Positions 22,843 to 33,179 of a DNA stretch of 64,000 nt are shown in pieces. The notes below the pieces were generated by a model. It did no database searches, had not been told where the DNA came from, and saw nothing but the letters and a program-made list of their open reading frames with translations. Both the position numbers and the translations under genes were made by a program. This DNA is from Piscicola geometra (lineage: Eukaryota > Annelida > Clitellata > Hirudinida > Piscicolidae): contig OX030961.1 of NCBI GenBank assembly GCA_943735955.1, forward strand, positions 876,001-940,000, read 5' to 3'. Each line of letters opens with the position of its first letter. The first letter of the stretch is position 1.

Positions 22843-24600
22843 TTAAGAATGATAGGCTAAGTTAAAGTAATGAGTTTTCAGTTTGGCTTTGAAAGTCGAA
22901 AATTTGTTGATGCTTCGAAGTGCAGGTGGAAGGGCATTCCAAGTTGTTGGAGCTGCGTGACGGAAAGCTCTTTTTGAGATGTTGTTTGTAGTGGATTCTT
23001 GGTTGAGGAGAAGAGATGAAGATGAACGCAGTTGTTTGTTTGATGTTTTTTTAGTTATGAGTTTGCTGAGATATGACGGTATTGAGGTTTGAAGAATTTT
23101 GAATGTGGTGATGGCTATTTTAAAGGATATTCGAAAGTCTATAGGAAGCCAGTGGAGTTTTATAAGATTTTCCTTTGATGATTGAACAAGGTGATGGCCT
23201 GGGTAATCACAGTTGAGTGTGATTCTAGCCGCCTTGTTTAAAACTGATTGTAGACGATTTCTTTCTTGATTGGTGATATTATATAATAGCGAGTTACAGT
23301 AGTCAAGTCTGCTTAGTATTAGACATCGGGAAAGTGAGGCGGAGAGATCAGTAGTAATGAATGGGCGTATGTGTTTGATTGCTTTGAGATGATAGTGTGA
23401 TGATTGGATGATAGATGTGATGTGGTTTTTGAAAGTGAGTTTGCTGTCTAGGGTGACTCCGAGTATTTTGAGATTGTTATTGATGGGGATTTTATCTGAG
23501 TTGATGTTGACAGATGATATTGTGTTTAAACTATTTAATTGATAAGGGGTGCCTAGTTTTATTATTTCTGATTTAGTGGTGTTAAACTGGAGATGGTTAT
23601 TGAGAAACCAAGTTTCCATGGTTTGTATGCAAGATGTGAGGTTACTAGTAGCTTGGTTGGATGTATTAGGTGTGATGAATTGAAGAAGTTATATATCATC
23701 AGCATATTTATGGTAGGTTATGTTGAATTGGTTGACTATATTTGAGATAGGTGAGATGTATGTGGTGAAAAGAAGCGGTCCAAGAACAGAGCCTTGAGGA
23801 ACGCCGTGTTGTATATTGGTTGGTGATGAGATGTGTGTACCTAATTTAACTTGATAATGTCTATTTTCTAAATAAGATGACAGCCAGTTTAAAGCTGTTC
23901 CATCAACTCCAAATTCTTTATGAAGTCTGTCGATGAGGATGGAATGGCTGATGGTGTCGAAGGCTGCTGATAGGTCGAGTGATGCGAGGAGGGTGGTATT
24001 TTTTAAGTCGCATCCGTTGAAAATGTGGTCAGTTAGATGGAGTAGGGCTGTTTCTGTAGAGTGGTAAGGTCTATAGGCTGATTGGTGACTGGGATAGTTT
24101 GGATTGGAGGTGATGTGAGGTTGTAGTTGTTTTAATACGGCCCTTTCCATAATTTTTGATATGGTGGACAGGTTGGAAATAGGTCGATAATTTGCTGGAT
24201 TGGTTGTGTCGAGGTTGGCTTTCTTTAATATTGGTGTAATTTGGGCTGCTTTGAAATTAGATGGAAAACATCCTTCTTGAAAAGATAAGTTGACGAGCTG
24301 TGAGATGGCTTTTGACAATATTGAGCTACATTGTCTTATAACTTGGTGAGGAAAAGGATCAATGGGCGATGTCTTCGTGCATGTAGCATGAATGATTTGT
24401 AATATATCTTCAGATGTTGTTGGTTTGAAGTTAGATATGGGGTCAATGATGTTTTTTCTATGAGTGTGTATGAACTGTTCGTTTTGAGGTTGTGATAGGA
24501 GATTATCAATATTCTTATGAATATTTTCAATTTTGCTGCTGAAAAAGTTGTTGAAGATGGAAGCCATGTTTGTATTGCTTGAGTTGTTGGATGGATCATT
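22843..24600 (-). pseudogene. LINE-C reverse transcriptase (split)
   Basis: 24567-23689 carries 'FNNFFSSKIENI', 'ITPILKKANLDTTNPANYRP', 'HQSAYRPYHSTETALLHL', 'ASLDLSAAFDTISHSILIDR', 'GVPQGSVLGPLLF' and the catalytic 'YHKYADDI', where a stop intervenes. 23619-22843 resumes with 'METWFLNNHLQFNTTKSEII', 'LSRLDYCNSLLYNI', 'LIKLHWLPIDFRISFKI' and 'FRHAAPTTWNALPPALR'. Sequence otherwise well preserved, suggesting it is younger than LINE-B and LINE-F. Confidence 0.85.
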
Positions 24601-24951
24601 TTTTTGCCGGTTTAATAGTTTATTTAGATTTTGCCATAGAGTAAGTGGGTTATTGGATGAATCTATTTCCGTTTTAATTATTTCTATTCTTGAATTAATA
24701 ATTGCTTCTCTTGTTGATGCTTTAGCTTTATTATATAGTTGTTTATTAAAAGATGAAGGATCTTTGAAATAGGTTTTCTCAGCTTTCCTTCTGTGTCTTT
24801 TGGTTCTAATTGCCTCCAGTGAAATTTTGTGGCGATTTTGGTGTGATCGTCGTATGACTTTTGTTTGTAGTGGCGCATACTTATCTAATAGTTTGAGGAT
24901 GACATTGTTTATGTTTTCGACGTATTGGTCTGTAGTGCAACTCTTGCAATC

Positions 24952-26016
24952 TTATATTGAAGATGATTTGAGGTCAATATTGAAATTGATCCAGTCTATT
25001 TTTTTGATCCTACGGTATTTAATTATGGTGCTGATAGGAATTGGCTTTATTAATGATAGGGTAGATGAAATGAGATGATGATCTGAAAATAGTGTTGGAT
25101 GTATAGAATGATTAGTGATGAAACTAGATGCGTTGATGCAGGTTATGAGTAGGTCGAGTGTATTGCCGTTTTCGTGAGTTGGTGCGTTTATGTGCTGATA
25201 TAGGTTGTATTCGTCGATGATATTTTGGAGCTTTTCATTAATTAGTGTGGTAGAGTTAGAAGTATGAGGAGCGTTAAAATCTCCACACAGGATTAAATTA
25301 GAATTTAGGGAGGTTAATGAATCGATAAGTTGGGAGAATTGTATGATGAAATTAGTGAGTGAGTTATTAGGTGGCCTATAAATAATGACTATGTGTAAAG
25401 GAGTTTGTGTATTAGTTAGTTTAATTATAAGATATTCATAATCTGGGGTTACTTCTGTTTTGACTACGGTGCACTTTATGGTGGCCTTATGTATGAAGGC
25501 AAGGCCGCCTCCCCTTTTGCCGTCATAAGTGCCCCTGTGACTGTGTGTTACGGAATACCCTGGTGGTGCTGAGTCATTCTTGATCGCTGTCAGAGCGTCT
25601 GAGGGTATCCATGTTTCTGTAAGACATAACATGTCTAGTTTATAGTCATTGATTAAGTCATGTAACAGGCCCGCTTTTTTAACGGCAGACCTGGTGTTTA
25701 AAGAACCCAGTTTTAGTTGCTTTAAACTTGCTGTTTTTTGTGTTGGTGAAGATTTTGAAGAGTTTGGTAGAGATGTATACGAGTTTGGCGGAGATATAGA
25801 GGAGTTTGATGAAGATTTAGCTAAGTTTGTTGGAGATTTAGATGAATTTGAGTTTGATTTTAGTTTCCAGATTTTGCTGATGAATAATGTGTTTCGTAAC
25901 TTTTTGTAGACTCGAGTGGTGATTTGAGAACGGATTTCAAGAAGTTGTGATGATGAGTAGGCTAATCTAGATGAAGTCATAGTTTGTATAATCTGATTAA
26001 ATTTGATTAAGATCAA
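24952..26016 (-). CDS. LINE-C endonuclease domain
   Basis: AP-endonuclease-like protein part: Ser/Asn/Pro-rich N-terminal linker, then 'LKLGSLNTRSAVKKAGLLHD', 'LDMLCLTETWIPSD', 'RGGGLAFIHKA', 'LHIVIIYRPPNNS', 'LILCGDFNAPHT', 'TLDLLITC' and 'FSDHHLISSTL'. All key endonuclease boxes (N, E, RGGG, GDFN, SDHH) are present. It ends at a stop at 24952, before the RT; the linker between them is open in other frames, indicating a frameshift. Confidence 0.85.
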   Translation of the reverse strand: MILIKFNQIIQTMTSSRLAYSSSQLLEIRSQITTRVYKKLRNTLFISKIWKLKSNSNSSKSPTNLAKSSSNSSISPPNSYTSLPNSSKSSPTQKTASLKQLKLGSLNTRSAVKKAGLLHDLINDYKLDMLCLTETWIPSDALTAIKNDSAPPGYSVTHSHRGTYDGKRGGGLAFIHKATIKCTVVKTEVTPDYEYLIIKLTNTQTPLHIVIIYRPPNNSLTNFIIQFSQLIDSLTSLNSNLILCGDFNAPHTSNSTTLINEKLQNIIDEYNLYQHINAPTHENGNTLDLLITCINASSFITNHSIHPTLFSDHHLISSTLSLIKPIPISTIIKYRRIKKIDWINFNIDLKSSSI

Positions 26017-26225
26017 ACGAGATAGGTTAGAACGAGATTTTGGTAGACATGTTGGAAGCAGCGAGAATGAAAGAAAGTTAAGAAATATTTAGACTTAGCC
26101 AAATTATATGTAAAATAAAAACATATAATTAATTTGAAAAAGTTAATTTTGAAGAGTAATTAATAGTAAGTTACGACGAGTGAGGAAACACGCCATGTTG
26201 TTAGCATAGACATGAGATAGCATAG

Positions 26226-26740
26226 AAAAGAGTGCATTGTATTTAGTAATTTATTTTGTGTTCAATAATTTATTTTTCATTTAATAATTTATTTTTAATT
26301 TAATAATTTATTTTTAATTTAATAATTTATTTTCAATTTAATAATTTATTTTTAATTTAATAATTTATTTTTAATTTAATAATTTATTTTTAATTTAATA
26401 ATTTATTTTTAATTTAATAATTTATTTTTAGTTTAATAATTTATTTTTAATTTAATAATTTATTTTTAATTTAATAATTTATTTTTAATTTAATAATTTA
26501 TTTTTAATTTAATAATTTATTTTTAATTTAATAATTTATTTTTAATTTAATAATTTATTTTTAATTTAATAATTTATTTTTTATTTAATTAACTCTAAAA
26601 AAATCATTCCTTAAGGTTTATTTTGTCCAAAGGCTGTCATAAAATACAACCCTAAAATAAATTGGTTGAAAAGAGTGCCTTGTATTTATTAATTTATTTT
26701 GTGTTAAATAATTTATTTTATATTTAATATTTTATTTTGT
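26226..26740. repeat. Duplicated segment with AT-rich 19-bp tandem array; contains the LINE-C empty site
   Basis: 26275-26590 is a tandem array of AATAATTTATTTTTAATTT (about 16 copies). 26584-26690 repeats the sequence at 22606-22694 ('AAAATCATTCCTTAAGG', 'GGCTGTCATAAAATACAACC') and then, without the LINE, the sequence at 26226 ('AAGAGTGC(A/C)TTGTATTTA'). Confidence 0.8.
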
Positions 26741-27245
26741 TTTAATAAAGTATTTTAAATTTAATAAAGTATTTTAAATTTAATAAATTATTTTATATTT
26801 AAAATTTTATTTTATATTTAACATTTTATTTTATATTCAAAATTTTATTTTATATTTAAAATTTTATTTTATATTTAAACTTTTATTTTATATTTAAACT
26901 TTTATTTTATATTTAAAATTTTATTTTATATTTAAAATTATATTTTATATTTAAAATTTTATTTTATATTTAAAATTTTATTTTATATTGAAAATTTTAT
27001 TTTATATTGAAAATTTTATTTTATATTTAAAATTTTATTTTATATTGAAAATTTTATTTTATATTTAAAATTTTATTTTAAATTTAAAATTTTATTTTAT
27101 ATTTACAATTTTATCTTATATTGAAAATTTTATTTTATATTTAAACTTTTATTTTTTATTTAAACTTCTATTTTATATTTAAAATTTTATTTTATATTTA
27201 AAATTTTATTTTATATTTAAAATTTTATTTTATATTAACATTTTT
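26740..27245. repeat. AT-rich tandem array (19 bp, AAAATTTTATTTTATATTT)
   Basis: About 26 imperfect copies. It sits just inside the right inverted repeat of the foldback-like element, mirroring the AT-rich arrays inside the left one. Confidence 0.9.
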
Positions 27246-27914
27246 ATTTTAAAAAATAAGTCCGTTTTTAACTATTTTAAGGGGTGAATCGGTTGAGGGA
27301 TGAATCGGTTATGGGGTGAATCGGTTAAGGGGTGAATCGGTTATGGGGTGAATCGGTTAAGGGGTGAATCGGTTATGGGGTGAATCGGTTATGGGGTGAA
27401 TTGGTTAAGGGGTGAATCGACTGCAATTCTTCGTTTTACATCTCTATTGCCTTTGATACTTATTTTAATTACTTAATTACGGAGTATCAATGAAATAGAG
27501 CTGTCCCATACTTTGCTGAAGTATAATTATTAAAGAATCCAATCCCAATAAATTGTATTCCCGTTTTTTCCGTTCCCGATTTAAAAGTTGATTCCCGTTC
27601 CCGTTTTTTCCCGTTCCCGATTTGAATAATGATTCCCGTTCCCGTCCCGAAATTAATTTTCATTCCCGTTCCCGCGGGAGTCCCGCAGGTACCCGGTCGG
27701 ATCGGGTACCCGGTCCGACCTCTATTCTAAAAACAAAAATAACGAGAATTTTTTTTTAAATGGATAATAGATGAAAGTATCAGATTTTGTCGAAGTCTGC
27801 TTTCTTCGATTACGAGAGTTTTTAGACGCGCTGCATGTAGGAGAAGGTGATTTCGGTTCCATCTTCACTGACACATGAAGCCTGTCCAAGGAAGCAGCTG
27901 TCATCACTGCCGAA

Positions 27915-28260
27915 TCAGGTTTCAAAGTGGGAATCAAATGCCTTGCGCTGCATGCGCACCCGGGCACATCTCGCTTTGCGCTTCTCCCGATCGCGAACGG
28001 CGGTGCTCCGATTTTTAGTTGTTCCAGAACTTGATGTGCTGGTTGCAGAAACAGTAGTCAGTGATCTAGACACTTGATGGGTACAGGTTCGCTGCAGGAT
28101 AACTGGGCTGCTGGTACTGGCAGCTACTGGTAGATCGAGGTTAAGTGGAAAAGATTGAGCCTGCTGCTGCTGCTTCTTTCGTGACCGCTGCAGACGCTTT
28201 TTCTCTCGTTCGTACTGCTCGCTTTCCACGTACGGTGCACGAAGCTTTCTTAGATTCTCT
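27915..28260 (-). other. Possible coding exon, unassigned
   Basis: Open frame on the minus strand reading '..LRKLRAPYVESEQYEREKK', 'RLQRSRKKQQQQ', a Ser/Thr-rich middle and 'RDREKRKARCARVRMQRK'. It is basic with Lys/Arg and Gln runs, like a nuclear protein's low-complexity region. It lies about 1.6 kb downstream of the stop of the KIAA0232-like gene on the same strand, so it could be another gene's exon or 3' UTR. GC content exceeds the flanking repeats. No family recognised. Confidence 0.3.
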
Positions 28261-28315
28261 GTACTTTTTGGCTGCAGCTCTTATACGCTCATTGTATATT
28301 TCTCTGTTTTCCGTT

Positions 28316-28318
<3 letters not shown>

Positions 28319-28385
<67 letters not shown>
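28319..28385. repeat. (TA)n microsatellite
   Basis: About 33 perfect TA units. Confidence 0.97.
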
Positions 28386-28387
<2 letters not shown>

Positions 28388-29029
28388 ATTAAAATATATT
28401 GAAAAAAACAATCAACCTCACTCACACCACCATGACAATCACCGCCAAAAAATCACTATCTCCACCAATAAAATATTCAATCATCACCACAATACCAACA
28501 CTCATACCAAAGCCCAATCATCACCACATCATCTTCATAACCACAAAACATCATCATCATTTTTCTTAATCTTCTTGCCACTGGTGTTGAGGCTGCGACA
28601 AGAGGTTAAGGAGAAGTCCTTGCCAACACTGGAACGGTTGTTGTTGTGGAAGGTTTTTTCCTTTATGTCGCAGCTCACTTGATTCACTGCGGCCATTCCT
28701 TGACAGATTCAAAACAACCAATATTCTCACAAAAAATATTGTAATTAAATTAAATTTTTATTTAGAATTAAGATTTTAACATTTTAATATACTATACCCA
28801 AAACCAAAAATTTATTTGAGCGACTGCCAAATAATATTATTATGTGGAACCAAAAACCAAGCCAAAAGCATTTAAAGTAATAATTTTATATTCTAAAACT
28901 CGAAATGTTTTCTTTTATTCATTGTTAAGAGAAATCAACACCAGAATGGCGAGATTATGGATTCATGACGCTTCTGAAGATCTGCCAGTTCTGCTTTGGA
29001 TTAAGTGCACTTGCTATGCGCACGTGCCA
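28386..29029. other. Intergenic, low-complexity CA/ATC-rich DNA
   Basis: 28400-28560 is rich in CACCA/ATCATC, similar in style to 38430-38580. The remainder is AT-rich; no gene is supported. Confidence 0.4.
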
Positions 29030-29030
29030 G

Positions 29031-29193
29031 TAGTAGAGACATCTTCACATGCAACCTCGTGGGAGCGGAAGAGGTGAAGTTGCGAGTTGGCGAATTAATA
29101 ACAGCTTTGTTTGAGTGTGCTTCAAAAAGAATGGCGTCCTTTGCAAAAGACATTCCACTCAGCCATGATGACATAAAACATCAGCAAATTATC
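29031..29193 (+). other. Possible coding exon, unassigned
   Basis: A plausible CAG acceptor at 29028-29030 and an A|GTAAGC donor at 29194 enclose an open frame: 'SRDIFTCNLVGAEEVKLRVG', then 'ELITALFECASKRMASFAKD' and 'IPLSHDDIKHQQII'. Composition is protein-like and not repetitive, and there is an in-frame stop upstream of the acceptor. I do not recognise the family, and neighbouring exons were not found on this strand. Confidence 0.3.
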
Positions 29194-29887
29194 AGTAAGC
29201 ACCATTAAATTACAAAATATGTAGTGAAGTGGAAATGGAAATATTTAAATCCTTTAAAATTTGATGAAGACTAGAAAAAGAAATGAAAAAGTGGAAATAT
29301 AATTTAAGTAGAAATACAGATGGAACGAAATGAAATGCATCAATTTTAACCTTCAATCTATTATAAGAATTCCTAAACTAATTACTTTAATTTAATATAT
29401 TTAAGTTAAATATAATGATTTTAATGCGAAAAAGATTATGCAAGGTAGGATCTCCCTAGATATTGATATAGAGGGCCGAAGAGAGTAGGAAATGGTCAAA
29501 ACGGTAAAAAAAACTTTTTAGAAAAAAAACTTATCAATCAAGAAAGAAAAAAATGAATAAATTCCTAATTAAAAGGTTAGAGAAAGGTAATAAAAAAAAG
29601 TATTCGAAATATATGTTGATGAGTCGATGAGCTAAAGCACCTACAAAGCCGAAAGCCAACCCTACCACACTTGAAGAAAATCCAAAGAATGAAAATCAAG
29701 GCGCAGAAAAACAGTGGAAGTTTGAATTATCGTAACGAAAAAGCTTCGACTTGCATCATGAAGCAGCCGCAGAAAGACGTCAGAGCGAATGGTTGCAGCC
29801 TCAAGGCAACCGTGCAAGAACATCGCCATTGCGCCAGAAAACATGTTGCTGCAAGAAGTGCCAACTCGCAAGACGTTGCTAGGAAGC
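29194..29887. other. Non-coding DNA between possible exon and KIAA0232-like gene
   Basis: AT-rich to about 29640. From 29650 it becomes GC-richer and may be the 3' UTR of the minus-strand gene ending at 29888. Confidence 0.35.
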
Positions 29888-32800
29888 CTAGTAGAAGAGC
29901 ACCTGTGGCGCTTCATAGGCGAAGTCTTTCTGACACTCGAGCTGGTTGAATATCACATCGCTGAGGCCCCAGCCACCCTTCTGAAGTGCCCCGTGGGAGG
30001 GGACCCAGTCCTGCTGCACCAGCCTCTCCTGCAAGACGCCCTTCTCAAACTCCTCCCTCAGCAAGCTCAAGTGTTCGGAGACCACCTCCAAGATGGAGTC
30101 ACCCGCCTCGAAGCACTCCCTAGTGGTGTCCGCCTCTGCAGCCAGCGCCACTGCGTCATCATTGCTCTCGTCTGCACGCGCTCTGGCACTTGTCTCCTTG
30201 CCGAGGCGAGATGAGATGCTTGGAGGGCACTGCTGAGTCTGCAGACAGCAGATGGGCTGGAAGAGGTTGTGGTCGGGTGGTTGTGCGCTGGCCAGGATGC
30301 CTGACAACTCAAGCAGTTCTGAGCTCTCTGAAGGGCTGGATGTCTGTTCCTCTGAGGGTTGTCTGTGCAGAAGGTAGTTGTTGTTGTGGTCTCTGAGTGC
30401 TGCAGTCGCTTGAATCGCTTTGAAGACGTGCTGACTGCCACTGCAGAAGCTCTCCGCGCTGTGCAGCTCGTCGTCAGTCTCATCGGATGGCGAGCGCTTG
30501 TTGGGGCTGCATACTGACGAGCAGAGTTGAGGCTCTCGAGACAGTGGCGTGCAGGGATCGCTGGAGGGACAGTGCATCTTGCTCTGCGAGAAGGTCATGA
30601 GTGGCTTGGTGGTGGTGGGAGTGGCTATAAAACGGTCCCAAGTCTGCATGCCACCGCTGTTGCCAGGAGAGAGGAAGGACGCAGCATGATGCCCAACGAC
30701 GCCTTCAGGCTTCGGAGGCTGCAGAGGCTTGTGCGCGAGGAGGAGAGCAACTTCGACTGGAGGAATGCATGCAGCATCACCTCGAGTCCCGTCAGTCTTG
30801 GTCTCTGTCTCGTCAGCATTTGAGTCTTTCTCGTGTGAATAAGGTGATGATGACGATGATGACAACTCATCGCTATCATCATCATCATCATCGGAAAAGA
30901 TGATTGTGCTGACAGAATGACACTCATCATCGGCGTCGTTGGCGACGTCGTCGAAGGGACAGAGCTGCAGGAAGGAGGCCGCATGCGCCACCGCCGCCCC
31001 TCCATACAAGCCCTCCAGTCTGACTCGCAACTTCTTCCTGCTTGCCTCCACCAATGCACCACCACCCCCTCCTATCGAACCCGCCTCTTCGCCTATACTC
31101 TCCACTCCTAGCATGGTCACTGCCTCGTACTTCTGACCTGCCCCCTCTAGCTTGGGGTACTTTGGTGTGCTGAAGCGGGGATGGAATGAGTGGTTGAACA
31201 GGTCTGCTTCCTCTCCCTCCAGCCCACCCTCCTCCATCCCACTCATTTGCTCTTCTATCCTCTTTCCTGCCACATGCGATGTGCGTGCACTGCCCACAAC
31301 TCCTGCCACAACACACGACATCACCTGATCTGCTGAAGCCACCCCTCCTTGCCATTCGACTCTTGCAGCATTCCACCTCAGCTCCTCCTCTCCTGCATGC
31401 ATGCCACTCCACGGCAGGCTGCAGTCCTCCTGCTGGCTCACGAGTTCAAAGAGGATTCTCTGGCAGGCGTAGAAGTTCTGTGAGACCAAGTCCTCCAGTG
31501 TGCCAGAGTCGCTCGCAAGGAGGTCTGTCTCAGCATCCCTCTTCGCCTCCACACTGCCCTCCACCCTGCCCTCCACACTGCCCTCCACCCTGCCCTCCAC
31601 ACTGCCCTCCACCCTGCCTTCCACACTGCCTTCCACCCTGCCTTCTGCACTCCCCTCCACCCTGCCCTCCGCACTGCCTTCTGCACTGCCCTCCACATGG
31701 TTCGTCCACGAGAGGCGAGATGGCGGGCTCAGAATGCAGTCGTCTCCAATCGACACGTCAGTCATCTTCGCCAGAGACTCGCCACTGGTGCGGTTCAGCA
31801 TGCGCAGCCAGATGGCCCTCATCGCCTCCTCGTCCAGTCTCAGCAGCTTCTCATCACGCACGTCGCTGCTGAAGTCCTCCATGGCGAAGAGGACGCTCGG
31901 GAAGGGCTTCTCCTCGTGCCCTCCGCCGCCACGACAACCCCATGTTTGGAACGCGCGCACCACCTCGATGTACGGGTAGTTCTCTTCGTTCTCCGTGATC
32001 CTGCCTTCATCCACCATGTCGCACGTCTTTTCTTGCTCATGTTGACACAACTTCTTGCATTGTCGCAGTTTGTTCTTCTTGCGTCTGTACAACTTTCCTT
32101 TATGAGGCCTATTCCTGGCACCCGGATGATGATGATGATGATGATGAGCGCTGCCTTCTCGCTGCAGCGCTCTGCTCACTGCCGCATCCCGACACAGAGG
32201 CGTCACGTGACTGACAGCATCAGCCCAGTTCAGCAAGCTCGTGCCAGCACTCACGCCACAAGCATGGAAACTCAAAGCAGGAAAAGCCTCGTCATACCTG
32301 TGTGCAAGCGTTCAGTTGCAGGCATTCCACTCACCATTTGCAACACAACACAATCAAACACTACAATAAAATATAAAGCAATACTCACTATTTAGATAAA
32401 TCAACAGATGAAATGAAACTCGAATTGGTTTTGAACCATAAGAAATGAGCAAAATATAATTTGAAGCGATTGGAATTACCTTTCTTTGGACCTTAAAGGC
32501 TCTGAATTTGAATTTCTTCCATTTTTCTTGCGAACAACTGTAAATTATATGAATAGCAATACAACTTGTATTGAGATTTTTTAAAATTCCATCTGAATAA
32601 ACATGAAACATTATTTTTTTTAATAAAATAAAAAATAATTTTAACAAAAACAGATTTCAAAGCATAAGCACATATGAAAAACTATTAAACAGACCTTGAC
32701 CTCTCTGATGTCTTGACAAAAACTCCTCAACAAACTCCTTGAAAACTCTGCATTCCTACTCATTTCATAAGTCATTTTTATTTTTTGTAATCATAAAATA

Positions 32801-33164
32801 ATTATGCTTAATAAACCATTTAAGATGAAATGTGAGAGATTTTAAATGAAATGAAAGAACAGACCTCAGTTGAGTAATCTCCTGTCCAGAGTGTCAAAAG
32901 CATGAGTTTTTTAAGGAAATATTCATTCCTTCCCTCCCCAAAGTCAATGTCCATATGCCTCAGTTCCTGCTCCAAGTTGTTCGGAGTCATCTTCATGATC
33001 GAAGAAATCAGTCTCGAGTACAACCTGCCATCCATGCCCATGCACTCTATCTCCTCCTCCACCCAGTTATTCAAGTCCTCATTTATGCCAGAGCCCTTCA
33101 AAAATCCCAAAGGATTCATAGAAATCAAATGATAAAAGGTTTCACTGGAATCCTTTCTTTGCAT
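29888..33164 (-). CDS. KIAA0232: KIAA0232-family protein, four-exon gene model
   Basis: Model (minus strand): exon A 33164 or 33119 to 32865, exon B 32755 to 32701 (or about 32695), exon C 32537 to 32480, exon D 32297 to 29888. All introns have GT-AG ends, and phases agree (0, 1, 2). Exon A gives 'LNNWVEEEIECMGMDGRLY' and 'SRLISSIMK', like the N-terminal domain of vertebrate KIAA0232 and CCDC43 (W..E.LE..G.D...Y). The start of exon D, after the B and C residues, reads 'RYDEAFPALS', matching the 'YYEAFPPLS' I recall from KIAA0232. The rest is disordered: 'KGKLYRRKKNKLR', a conserved-looking 'MEDFSSDVRDEKLLRLDEE', EGRVEGSV repeats, and an acidic DDDDDDSDELSSSSSS stretch. Total about 930 residues, shorter than the ~1400 of vertebrates. 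Function of the family is poorly known. The intermediate exons are my inference. Confidence 0.65.
31545..31700 (-). repeat. Coding minisatellite (EGRVEGSV repeats) in KIAA0232-like exon D
   Basis: Plus-strand CTGCCCTCCAC repeats (12/24-bp period) encode alternating EGR-V and EGS-V/A units on the minus strand. The period is a multiple of 3, so copy changes keep the frame. Confidence 0.85.
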
Positions 33165-33179
33165 ACTCAGTGACCTTAT

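Larger units (their letters stand above)
22695..26225 (-). mobile_element. LINE-C: CR1/L2-like element, near full length
   Basis: Minus-strand LINE with endonuclease and RT, a 3' UTR containing the GCGCCCGG...GAAGCGC hairpin and an (ATT)n tail (22695-22712). Its borders can be read from an unfilled copy of the same flanking sequence at about 26584-26700: the string 'TTGGTTGAA' then 'AAGAGTGC' is continuous there but is split by this LINE at 22690 and 26226. Confidence 0.85.
20411..27429. mobile_element. Foldback-like element with TIRs built of 17-bp tandem repeats
   Basis: Left end (20411-20575) is GGATGCAGTCGATTCACCCC followed by about eight CGATTCACCCCATAAC units, then AAAATAGTATAAACGGACTT. 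The right end (27255-27429) is the exact inverted arrangement: AAGTCCGTTTTTAACTATTTT, GGGGTGAATCGGTTATG units, then GGGGTGAATCGACTGC. Flanks TTCGTTATG (20402-20410) and TTCGTTTTA (27430-27438) look like a 9-bp target duplication; the homologous unfilled sequence in hAT element 2 reads GGCTTCGTTATGCATTTC. Inward of the TIRs lie long AT-rich tandem arrays. No transposase ORF seen. Confidence 0.75.
19238..27724. mobile_element. hAT-type element 1 (composite, 8.5 kb)
   Basis: Ends TAGAGGTCGGAC and GTCCGACCTCTA are terminal inverted repeats; flanks TTCTAGAA (19230-19237) and TTCTAAAA (27725-27732) agree in 7 of 8 bases, the 8-bp duplication size of hAT transposons. Subterminal CCCGTTCCCG/CCCGTCCCG repeats occur at both ends. 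The interior 19400-20400 and 27430-27660 aligns with hAT element 2 at 44.84-46.25 kb, whose ORF encodes a hAT dimerisation domain. The rest is the nested foldback-like element. No intact transposase remains here. Confidence 0.8.

Noticed and set aside
31279..32395. Plus-strand ORFs of 159-232 aa opposite the KIAA0232-like exon
   Set aside because: Antisense shadows of the GC-rich minus-strand exon, which has the splice structure and family motifs.
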